DNA from: Zygnema cylindricum
Taxonomy: Eukaryota > Streptophyta > Zygnematophyceae > Zygnematales > Zygnemataceae
DNA: 10,351 bases
NCBI GenBank assembly: GCA_037447655.1
Contig: JBBHKE010000439.1
Coordinates: 64,001-74,351, forward strand
Reading direction: 5' to 3'
Positions 1 through 8,219 of the stretch are shown here, one piece after another; position 1 is the first letter of the stretch, and each line of letters starts with the position of its first letter. Below the pieces are notes generated by a model, which saw only the letters and a program-made list of their open reading frames with translations, did no database searches and had not been told where the DNA came from. Both the position numbers and the translations under genes were made by a program.

Positions 1-112
1 TATGCCTTCAGACAAACGATTTCAATTATAGCACATTTTGGAACAGCTAAATAACTGTAAGATTTGTAATATGAAAACCCATTCTGTGACCCATCCAATC
101 ACCATGACTCAC
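1..112 (-). other. RHM intron 4, partial (runs off left edge)
   Basis: A consensus donor AAG|GTGAGT is present at 112-111 after ISRYQK. In known RHMs the protein continues with a Val-Val/Asn-Ile-Pro stretch, which is not found in frame here. The next exon must therefore lie left of position 1. Confidence 0.88.
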
Positions 113-2934
113 CTTCTGATAGCGAGATATCTTGGTGATGAAATTGCGAGGATTAGCCAGATCAGAGGTAATGGGCATGCGGACGCGAAGGATTGCAACA
201 TTATCATACTCTTGCAACAATTCCTCCACCTGAAAGAGAAAATGAACATATGATGTGTTAAAAACACAATTTGAATGCTGATTTGAGCCAGAAATTTCAA
301 TACTCTTCAGCACAAAACATTCATAATCAAGTTGAATCAATAGCGGTAATATTGAAACTACTATTAATGGTTGAAATGATAAACGATACGAAAGCCATTT
401 TATTCAATTCACCGAGCAGTTAAGCTACAACAAAAACCACTGGTATAGCCTACAAATGGACAAGTAAAAGTATTCCTTGGGGTAATCGTAACATCCATCA
501 AGAAACATTGCTGCTGCCATTGACTTCTCACCATTGCTTTTGTTCGTGAGTAATATGACCCAAAGAAGTTTGGCTTATCCTCCTCCTTAAATCCTATGCC
601 ACTGAACTCCGGGTGTGTTGCATCATACTCAAAAATACAGCCAGTTGCATAATTGATCACAGTTAAATCATACTTCCTGCATCATAGCCCTGTAATAGTC
701 AGTGAAGTGGTCGCCAGAAAAACATTTAATGAACGTCAATTATCATTCTTCACAACGACCAAACAAAACCGGGCTGATTTCGTAAGTCACGGCATCACTT
801 ACACACATGGCCAAAGACCTAGCCTATTCAGCTCACCATCATGGATCTAATCATGACATTGAGATCCACCCAAAGAGCGGACATGAGAGTCAAATATACT
901 AGCTGAAAGAGAAACAAGTTGAAAAATTCACCTGGTTACATCTGCCAATGTAAGAACACCGATAACATTAGCTCGGATTGTCTCTGTCTTATGAGATTCA
1001 CACCAATCAACATTAGGCCTGCCAGTAACTCCCGCTGCATTGAAAACATGTGTTGGCTTGATGGCAGCAATATCAGCTTCAATAGAAGCTCTGTCCTCCA
1101 GACGACCAGCACCATACTGATAGGCAATTCCCTGCTCATCACAGTACTTGCCCAACAAACCTCCAATCCACCCAGTCCGGCCATAGATCAAGAATTTCAA
1201 AGCATTTTCACCAGCACCGGCACCGCCAGCCACCTCTTTGATCTCCTCCGGAAGCATAGCAGCACCACCAATGATGGTGTTGTTACGAGGATGAGGCACT
1301 AGTGCAGCAGAAACATCTCCCCAATAGTCGGGATGAGAACGGTACCATTCCAAAGTTTTCTTCAGCCCATCTTCCCAAGAAGTGCGCTCTTGCCATCCTA
1401 TATTTTTTAATTTAGCATCATCAAGATAGTAGCGCTGATCATTGAAAGGCCGATTTTCAACAAGTTTGATTAATGAATCAGCTTCCAAACCAAGGAGGCT
1501 GCAAATGTCTCTTGCCACATCAAGCACTCTTCTCTCTTTCTTTGTGCCAATGTTGTAAACGTTGCCAACAGTACCCTGCAAAATAACCAACAACATTAGA
1601 AAACTACGCCATGAAATAGCATGAAACATGGAAATATTTGCCATGGTGAGGAAAAAAAACATCAAGGAGACTAACTTGCAGCGAAAACAGCGAGATCTGT
1701 GCTATCAAGAGAAAAAATATATCAAGTAGGCGTTAAAATTACTACCCGCAGCGCAACATGTGCAGGTAAAACAAAGTAAAACACCAAGGAGTTTGATAAA
1801 GTGTTAGCAGTAAGATCTCTGCTGGTAAGAGAAAAGAGACATATGCAGCGCATACAGCGAATCAAATAAAGAAAAAGATCAGCTTATCGTCAATATTAAC
1901 ACAAGAGGACAGATCTGAAGGAAATAAAAACAGCAAATATACTAATGAGAAGCACAAGCAACAATATCAGAGCTTCGGTAATAGTAGACAATAATACTCT
2001 GCAATAAAAACAGTATTGTCAACAACACTGATAAATCTATACCGTGTACTGGAACAAAAAACAGATGAAAGAATCAAAATTCAAGATCTCAAACAAAAAA
2101 AGAAAAACGAACCGCCAAAAATACAAATGAAGACGCAGGGAAAATACAAGCAGAAAGACGGATAAGGGATGCTAAAATAAGGTAGGTAAACAGTTTCCGT
2201 CCAGTTACCTTGTGAAGAACAATGTCAAAAGCCTCTGCAACATCTTCACAATAGAGGTAACTCCTGACATTCGAGCCATCACCATGGATAGGAAGACTTT
2301 TGCCTTGCATAGCCAGCAGCATGAACTTTGGAATCAGTTTCTCAGGAAACTGGTTAGGACCATAGACATTATTTCCTCTGGTTGTAATAAAAGGAATGTT
2401 ATAAGATTGTCCATAAGCCATGACAAGCATCTCCGCTCCAGCTTTGGTGGCAGAGTATGGATTTGTCGGTAGCAGTTGAGAAGCTTCATGGTTACCAACA
2501 ATAGCGTCAGCCTCAGTTTCACCGTAAACTTCATCTGTGCTGACGTGGATGAAACGGCGAATGTTTCCAGCCACTTTACACGCTTCCAGGAGAACGTGAG
2601 TTCCGTATATGTTGTTCTTTGTGAACTCAAAACTGTTTCCAAAAGAGTTATCCACGTGCGTCTGAGCAGCAAAGTGCATGATCGTGTCAATTCCTTCAGA
2701 AAGAAGCAAGTAGTTCACCAGATCTGCGCTTGCAATATCGCCCTTGACAAACTTCATATTAGGAGACTTCCTTGCTTCAGCCAGATTTTTCAAGCTGGAA
2801 CAGTAGTCCAGCTTATCCAACACCACGATTTTATAGTGAGGGTAACTTTTAACCAACCGGTTTGCCACATGGCTGGCAATGAAGCCTGCAGCTCCTGTGA
2901 CTAGGATAGCCTTTGGAACATAAGAATCAGCCAT
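113..2934 (-). CDS. RHM: UDP-rhamnose synthase RHM (trifunctional UDP-glucose 4,6-dehydratase / 3,5-epimerase / 4-reductase), 5' four exons, 3' end outside window
   Basis: This enzyme converts UDP-glucose to UDP-L-rhamnose, the cytosolic donor for pectin (rhamnogalacturonan) and flavonoid glycosides. Exons read on the minus strand: 2934-2209 (242 codons), 1575-932, 676-532 and 229-113; phases fit exactly, giving residues 1-544. N-terminal SDR dehydratase domain: Rossmann motif GAAGFIAS at residues 14-21, HFAAQTHVDNS near 88-97, catalytic TDE at 133-135 and Y160-x3-K164. A linker around 333-367 leads to the C-terminal epimerase/reductase domain: GRTGWIGG at 374-381, GVTGRPNVDWCESHK near 424-438, and YSRTK (Y499, K503). 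The start ATG has a good plant context (AAGCCATGGC). Known RHMs are about 670 residues, so roughly 80-90 C-terminal residues lie in exon(s) left of position 1. The linker appears about 20-25 residues shorter than I recall for Arabidopsis RHM1. No stops or frameshifts are seen, so the gene is probably active. The paralogue number cannot be assigned. Confidence 0.96.
230..531 (-). other. RHM intron 3 (phase 0)
   Basis: The donor is ATG|GTGAGA at 531-530 and the acceptor is CTCTTTCAG|GTGGAG ending at 230. It joins SRTKAM to VEELLQEYDNV, as expected in RHM. The intron is 302 nt and contains no other feature I can support. Confidence 0.93.
677..931 (-). other. RHM intron 2 (phase 2)
   Basis: The donor is ACCAG|GTGAAT at 931-930 and the acceptor is GATGCAG|GAAG ending at 677. 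Splicing rebuilds an Arg codon (AG+G) and joins LADVT-R to KYDLTVINYATG, matching the continuous family sequence. The intron is 255 nt and I see nothing else in it. Confidence 0.92.
1576..2208 (-). other. RHM intron 1 (phase 0)
   Basis: The donor is AAG|GTAACT at 2208-2207 and the acceptor is TTTTGCAG|GGTACT ending at 1576. It splits the family-conserved stretch VLHK / GTVGNVYN between codons. A CTAAT branch-like motif lies about 25 nt upstream of the acceptor, within a T-rich tract. The 633-nt intron holds no gene. It contains an imperfect direct repeat (about 1688-1720 and 1808-1840). Confidence 0.93.
1688..1840. repeat. Imperfect direct repeat in RHM intron 1
   Basis: Stretches of about 33 bp starting at 1688 (CAGCGAGATCTGTGCT...) and 1808 (CAGTAAGATCTCTGCT...) share most bases, including AAGAGAAAA, at a 120-bp offset. 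No known element family is apparent. Confidence 0.5.
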
Positions 2935-3092
2935 GGCTTCCCGCTAAACTATTCTTCAAACTTCGGCAGTTGCGGCAAGTGCAACGTCAGAGTCTAGCAA
3001 AGTAGATCTACACTCCCTAGGAGAATCCTCACAGACTGAGCAAAACAGGACCCTGCACAGAGCTAAACTGTGAATCGCTGTTAGATTTTATA
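2935..3092 (-). promoter_or_regulatory. RHM core promoter and 5' leader with TATA box
   Basis: On the minus strand a TATAAAA box lies at 3092-3086, about 150 bp upstream of the RHM ATG at 2934. With usual plant spacing the transcription start would be near 3055-3060, giving a leader of about 120-125 nt. This is inferred from motif and position only. An intron in the leader cannot be excluded, and I see no clear splice pair. Confidence 0.55.
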
Positions 3093-3098
3093 AGAGAT

Positions 3099-3400
3099 GA
3101 TCACGTCCCCGTTTTTCACACAAAATAGTCTTTATTAGTACAAGTTATTTTTTTCTTCCTTGCATTATTACTTAAGCGGTTCAAAATCGTCCACGTCATT
3201 TGAAGTAGAAATAACCAACACTCAGGCTAAAGGTCCAGAGAGCCGAAGTCGAAACGTAATCCGTACGCTAACGTACAACTGATTGCTCGATAAATCTCAA
3301 ATCTGCAAAAAAAATCAGTACTGGATCTTTGAGAGTTTGCCACTTTGCCTTCTTCGACACTTCATTGGCCGTTATCTACATGCATGACGTCAAACTCTCC
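3099..3400 (-). promoter_or_regulatory. Proximal upstream region of RHM with bZIP/ACGT and RY motifs
   Basis: ACGT-core sites sit upstream of the TATA box. CCACGTCA (TGACGTGG on the gene strand, a G/C-hybrid bZIP site) is at 3191-3198, and ATCACGTC is near 3100. A perfect TGACGTCA C-box is at 3385-3392, overlapping an RY repeat CATGCATG at 3379-3386. CCAAT occurs in reverse near 3362. These are standard plant transcription-factor motifs; use by RHM is inference. Confidence 0.4.
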
Positions 3401-4420
3401 TGTTATGACATAAGGATTCGATTATATTCAGTAACGAGAGGTTCTCTGGAGATCCCATTGTTAATCGGACTGTTGCGATTGAAAGGCAAGATCCTCGACT
3501 TCCATTGGCGGTCTCAGTTGAAAATCGAGCAGGTGTGCACGGAGGGAAGATGTTTAAGTGGCGAAAAAAACATTAACACTAACAGCGATACACGATGTAC
3601 TTTGCCGTCAAACCGATGGCTTGCGAGGGATTTCTCGGAAACTTTACATGTTTCTGCACAGTTGCTTCGATTACTGGCCCAATAACGCCAGGACACGCGT
3701 AGTCAAAACTACCGTATTAGGCACAAACACTATTTTTTTTTTCTGCGCACTGAAAATGCTCACATACACATGTCAATTAAGGAATGGAGTCAATGGACGA
3801 GCATGAAAGCCCTTGTCGCCCAAAAAAATCCATTTCGCAAATTAGGTGACGCTCGCCGCGAAGTCCGTCCGCGAAATGAGACCGCCTTACCCACGTGGCG
3901 AAAAAGTCAGAAAAAGTACAGTACAGTACTGTACTCTCCTACAAACAAAGGTGTCCGCAGAAAACCTGACAGATTTCCGCCAATTCGGTGCATTTCCTGA
4001 AAGAATTTGTCAACGAAAACAGAATCCACAACATTGGTCAATATGATTTCAATTCGAGAAGTACTGTACTTGAAAAAAATATTTTGGAGTTTCCAGCTGT
4101 CTTCATTATTTTTGTTGTACGACTGTGTACAGAATCCCTAAAAGACAAACGTTCAGGCTGATTTATAGCAGTCAAAGATATTCCTTTGTAGCACTTACAA
4201 CAGTCGCCAAGAAAAAGGAGGCCCTAACATACTAGAGGTTAAGGGTATGCGCCGATGAAACCGTACAAGCAGATATTGTCATGTACGGTGGTGAAGACTA
4301 TCCGTACGCACTATAAGGGTGTGACAATGTTCGAATACAGAAGTCGTACTTTTGTATCGAAAGATTTTATTTCCAATAACGCGATGGTAATACCATCAAA
4401 GTACAAAACATGATTGTCAC
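3401..4420. other. Intergenic DNA without a recognisable gene, GTAC-rich
   Basis: The open frames here are short, lack any family signature and lie on both strands, so I treat the stretch as non-coding. Visible elements are a palindromic G-box CCACGTGG at 3891-3898, a perfect 16-bp palindrome AGTACAGTACTGTACT at 3920-3935, and a second AGTACTGTACT at 4060-4070. A 7-bp inverted repeat GATGGTA/TACCATC lies at 4383-4397. GTAC tetramers are clearly more frequent than the roughly four expected per kilobase. Confidence 0.6.
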
Positions 4421-4427
4421 TAAAAAG

Positions 4428-4811
4428 TAGTGTTGGGTATCGAGGACCTTTTATATATATATCGAATTTCAGGTACCCGATAATCGATATATCGAAAACC
4501 AAATCATCGCGATATATCGGCGATATATCGTTCGCAAATATATCGAACCATAAAAAAAAATGAAAATTTTCATTTTTTTTTCAACCCCCCCCCCCCCCCC
4601 CGCGCGCTACGGGGGGGGGCAGTGGGGGGGGGAGGGAAATATCCGTACGATTTTCCGTACAATGACTGTACGGACACACATTTTTTGCGATATATATTGC
4701 GATAATTTATGTTGGTCCCGGTACGATATATCAAGGAATCTGTTTGATCGATATTCGATATATCGAATATCGAAATTATCGCGATATGAATTAACCCGAT
4801 ACCCAACACTA
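4428..4811. mobile_element. Non-autonomous hAT-like MITE, 384 bp
   Basis: The termini are exact 15-bp inverted repeats, TAGTGTTGGGTATCG on the left and CGATACCCAACACTA on the right. They are flanked by CTAAAAAG (4420-4427) and CTAAAAAT (4812-4819), a 7/8-matching 8-bp target-site duplication. The 8-bp duplication and a TAGTGTTGG-type terminus are typical of the hAT superfamily. There is no transposase ORF. Both subterminal regions are packed with TATCGATA/CGATATATCG-like repeats, as expected for transposase-binding sites. The interior has an A/T palindrome, a C17 run and two G9 runs. The class and boundaries are read directly from the sequence; the family name is unknown. Confidence 0.85.
4552..4632. 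repeat. Perfect 30-bp A/T palindrome followed by C17 and G9/G9 homopolymer runs (MITE core)
   Basis: Positions 4552-4581 read A9-TGAAAA-TTTTCA-T9, a perfect palindrome. It is followed by C17 (4585-4601), a CG-rich spacer, G9 (4611-4619), and another G9 (4624-4632). The C and G tracts can pair into a hairpin, and the G tracts could form a quadruplex. Run lengths may include assembly or sequencing error. Confidence 0.85.
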
Positions 4812-4819
4812 CTAAAAAT

Positions 4820-4967
4820 AATTGATGACCAACAGAGGTTAAAGACCAAAATCCTAAAGGACTAAAAACACAACAAAAATGCATAAAAGCCTAAAAGGAA
4901 AGAAAGAAAGCAAGTAAAACAAAACCAAACTATTGAAATAATGCAAACTAACCTAGCCGCTAAAGCC
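4820..4967. other. A-rich spacer between the MITE and the non-LTR element ORF end
   Basis: On the plus strand this is A-rich with short GAAA repeats around 4900-4915. On the strand of the retroelement it is pyrimidine-rich and may be the 3' untranslated tail of that element. No clear poly(A) or tandem tail marks the 3' end. Confidence 0.35.
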
Positions 4968-5640
4968 TCAAACTACGCCGAACAAAAGATCAAAACTATG
5001 GATATTGTCTATATGCGCCGGGTGGCGCAGTGGTAAGTCTCGGAGTCCTCGGCCATCAGTCACCATCGTGCTCTGTCGGATAATGGCAGAAGCTTCGGAA
5101 CGTTGAAGGGCGACAGAAATGCGTTGGGGGTAGAAAGCCGACATGAGAGCTGGAGAAGGGCTACCCGGCCCACTGACTTCAAAAGATCGTCGAGCACAGT
5201 CGCGTAAAAAGTTGTCGAAAGACAAGTCTAAGGTCCTAAATATCTCCAAAGCAAATGGTGTGAAACTATCAATTGGGTCTCTGTGCGCGTAGTCACGTTC
5301 TTTCGAAGTCGCTGCATCCCGAGCTGCAACACCAATATGTTATGCCGCACATGAGGAAACATGGGATCCTGTAGGGTCTGTGAGGACTCATCCCCCAATG
5401 TTATAGCCGCGCCATGTAGAAAAACTAGATCCACACGAGGACCCCGTGTACCCCCTAGATTGAGAACATGGTGGTAATATGAGCGACACCTCGTGCTTGA
5501 CTGTGTAACCTGCTTCAAAACCCACGGCAGCGATAACATCCCGTACCATGTCGTGTGCTGTTGTTCGCTCCCCACCGTGTGAGCAACGTAGCAAATGTAC
5601 CCCTGGCTCGTCTACAGATTGACCACAAATGCAACAGGGC
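4968..5640 (-). pseudogene. C-terminal CCHC finger and PD-(D/E)XK-like endonuclease segment of the non-LTR element
   Basis: A cysteine/histidine cluster (C-x2-C-x9-H-x3-C) is followed by GGERTTAHD and then by D-containing RVDLVF and GD. After a frame change come DPT, a K-E-R-x-Y motif, and FALEIF. These residues in this order resemble the restriction-like endonucleases of R2, CRE and NeSL LINEs, where a CCHC knuckle and an R/H-D motif precede PD...D...K. The match is by eye; structure-aware comparison would be needed to confirm it. The reading frame shifts near 5450 and back near 5390, and a stop interrupts it at 5342. Confidence 0.6.
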
Positions 5641-6203
5641 TTGCCTAAAAGTGAAGGGTGCGGCAAGCCAAGTCGTAAGCGAAGCGCAACAAAAAATTGA
5701 GGAGAAGATAAACGGAGCAAAGAGAAAATTGGTGTAGCAATAAGCCAAGCTCCAACCCCAGGCCCCGAGCACGATCGAAGTCGACTCCGCGCTTCAGCCG
5801 TAGGGGGCGCTTGAAGTAGATCATTGAATTTGGCGGCGGCTACCTTATCGGCGATGTGTTGTTGCACGCGTGAGTGAATTTTGGTGATGAGGGAAGGGAA
5901 CGCGAGAACTTCAATTAGGGCCTCAACTGGTAAAAGCGCTCGAGAGGACAATAATGCTTGTTGGAATGAGAGCAAACCCTCGTCGACGTGAGAGACCGCA
6001 TGAGCTAGAATAGGAGTGCCGTCCACCAAAAACCTTGAAGTAATAATTGATGCCACCAAAGCCCAACTCCCTAGGTAAGCGGATGATGCCAAGGTGGTTG
6101 TAGGACGCAAACCGAGACCCCCGCAAGAGACTGGTAAAACATTTTGTCCATGAGCGAGGAGGCCTTCCGACCGATCAAAGATACCGTGGCCGACCAGTTG
6201 ATG

Positions 6204-7345
6204 TTAAATGCCAAAGAGCCGATCGACAAATTCGAAAAGGGAAAAAAGGAAAGAAGAGTTTGGGGGTAAAGTGCGGGCTAAGTACAAAGGGCGTTGGGCA
6301 ATACAACGTGTTAAAATAGCAAACGCGACTTGTGAATCCGAAAATTTGGGAAGTTCCTCAAAATGAGAAAGGTCATCTAGCAAAGCGTCTTTAACAAATT
6401 GGTTAACTAAATCAGGGGCTCCAATAGGAGAACCTAAAGCCCTTATACCCTCTTGAGGAGTTGAAATACGGAATCCTGAAGGGAGAGGGAATTCGGGGGG
6501 AAAACCAGTCGGGCTACATGCGACACATTTGGTGAATCTGACAGAAAGGTGAATTTTAGAAAGTTGCTCTACAAAATGGTGAAAGGCAGGAACAACTTGG
6601 TCCGGCGGGCTGACTATGTGAGTGTCGTCAGCAACTGAAGGGAACAAACAATTTGGAAAAGCCACAGCCGATGTTGTAAGAGCCTGCAGGTGAGCAAGGG
6701 CAAACAAAGGGGCTCCCAGAGGGTCACCTTGATGAGTACCCGCTAGTGATTCCAAAGTGGTAACGTCCCCTAATGGGCCTCCGATGGGATAAAGTAAAGG
6801 GCTGGGTTAGGAGTAAAACGCAAGGACAAAAAGGAAAATTTGGTTAGTAGGAGAATGTGAGTGTCGATGCTCACAGAAAATTGCGTTGCGATCAACCGTG
6901 TTAAGGGGGTTGGCAATGTCGACTTGGGGAACGACTTAATCCAAATGCAAGTCAAGAATCGCTCGTAAACCGTGGACTATAGCATCACAACCCCCTCGTG
7001 TTGCGACACCAAATTGATTTGGAGAAAAATGATCTTCGAAAGCACCTTGAAGCTATAAACACATTGATCTTGCCACGAGAGGATATAACACTTCCCCTAC
7101 AGCATGCTTTGAGACAGTAGGAAGACGTGTCGTTGCGAGAAGTGAGACCATAGGTGGTGGCACAAGACCCCGAGCTAATTGAGAAGCAACCCTGAACAAC
7201 AAATCAAAAACTTGTGATGGATTTTCCGAAAAGAATAGATCACGGAAAAGCTCATAAACCATCCTCGAAAGTCCCCCACCTGGGACATGAGGGGACCGAA
7301 CTAGAGCTCTAGTAAAGGCATCTTGGTCGAGGTCAAAGGGTTCTA
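6204..7345 (-). pseudogene. Reverse transcriptase domain segment of the non-LTR element
   Basis: This segment holds a single reading frame interrupted by four stops. It carries the ordered RT blocks: AVGEVLYPLVAR before the first stop, FEDHFSPNQFGVATRGG, VDIANPLNTVDRNAIF (first catalytic Asp), GTHQGDPLGAPLFALAH, and SVADDTHIV (the catalytic DD pair). The spacing is that of non-LTR reverse transcriptases. The stops mean no active enzyme is made. It is part of the larger pseudogene described above and is listed separately to mark the domain. Confidence 0.88.
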
Positions 7346-7958
7346 AGGTTCATATGAATCAACAAATGATAAGACGTCTGCCGGTGCCACAAAATGAAGG
7401 TCTCGTAAGGCTACAACTGTCGACGTTGTTGTGGGAGACGATGTGAAAGGTCGTAGTGCATGAGCAGCACGAGAGAGCTCACCACATCAACCAAGATGTA
7501 AGGCGCGCCGCATGCGAGTCGTAGAAGTTGGAAGTGGAGTTTGGCGGCGAGGAGGCGTCACAGAATGACCTATTACGCGGTAAGTGTGTTCTTGTTGAAG
7601 ATATTCCCAATCTCCATGAATAAAACGTTGGCAGCGTGATCATTTTTCTCGTGCCCCGCTAACACCTCCACGAGGAGGGAGAATCAAAACCCAAAGGGGA
7701 AACAAAAGGAAAATATGCCATGTTGCAAGATTATTGAAATCATCAGCCAAAAGCCCAAGCGGGAACCAAAGCGCAGCTTGAACTATACCTCGAAGATGAG
7801 GAGGAATCCGCGAATAGAGCCGTGGTCTGGGGTAACCCAAATGGTAACATCCCATAACGTTAAGATTGCGAACAAATTCCCAATCGTGGTGAGAGGGGTG
7901 GCGTTGGAGGGGGGGAGCATTGTTGCCGTCTTGGGCAGTGGAAGGGGTTGGAACGATC

Positions 7959-8026
7959 TTGGGACACGCTTTTACATGTCGCGCTAAACCCGCACCTTGG
8001 GCGTAAGGCTTCCCACATCCTGGACA
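7959..8026 (-). other. C2HC zinc-finger motif in the N-terminal part of the retroelement ORF
   Basis: The frame reads C-x2-C-x12-H-x4-C (CPGCGKPYAQGAGLARHVKAC). In RLE-type LINEs, N-terminal fingers bind target DNA; that role here is inferred. Confidence 0.7.
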
Positions 8027-8171
8027 AGGAACCCGAGATGTAGGGGTGCTAGAGGAAGGGTGGACAGGCGAAGGGGAATGATGAGAAGAATGGGTTGACT
8101 GTGGGGTCGTAAAAATATGGACTTGAGAGGGAGGTATGATGTTTGTGGGAGGGGGATGGGGCGACAAAATT

Positions 8172-8219
8172 GGTACATGGGAGAAACCTAAAGGTGGTAC
8201 ATGGGGGAAACCTAGGGGT
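8172..8219 (-). repeat. 24-bp tandem duplication in the proline-rich region of the retroelement
   Basis: Two adjacent 24-nt copies (8172-8195, 8196-8219) differ at three positions. They encode PLGFPHVP and PLGFSHVP-type octapeptides. Local replication slippage in low-complexity DNA is the simplest source. Confidence 0.8.

Noticed and set aside
919-1302. Plus-strand 127-codon frame opposite RHM exon 2
   Set aside because: It is antisense to strongly conserved RHM coding sequence, and its translation resembles no family.
2212-2904. Plus-strand open frames opposite RHM exon 1
   Set aside because: They are antisense shadows of the conserved RHM exon, with no family signature or plausible promoter.
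3329-4046. Several overlapping 60-120 codon frames upstream of RHM
   Set aside because: They are short, overlap each other in different frames, have no motifs, and sit in AT-rich intergenic DNA. Chance frames are expected.
4321-4420. GTGACAAT (4321-4328) and ATTGTCAC (4413-4420) as ends of a second small MITE
   Set aside because: The arms are only 8 bp, have no flanking target duplication and do not extend further. The right arm directly abuts the hAT MITE duplication, so coincidence is likely.
4560-4884. Open frames on both strands within the MITE
   Set aside because: They run through homopolymers and TIR sequence (poly-Pro and poly-Gly from C and G runs). The element is non-coding.
5023-5100. 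A functional tRNA gene
   Set aside because: Only the A-box fits. No acceptor-stem pairing, anticodon arm or B-box at proper spacing was found.
6770-6955. Minus-strand 61-codon frame between RT blocks
   Set aside because: It is out of frame with the RT. The true frame across this interval, despite two stops, carries the conserved VDIANPLNTVDRNAIF block.
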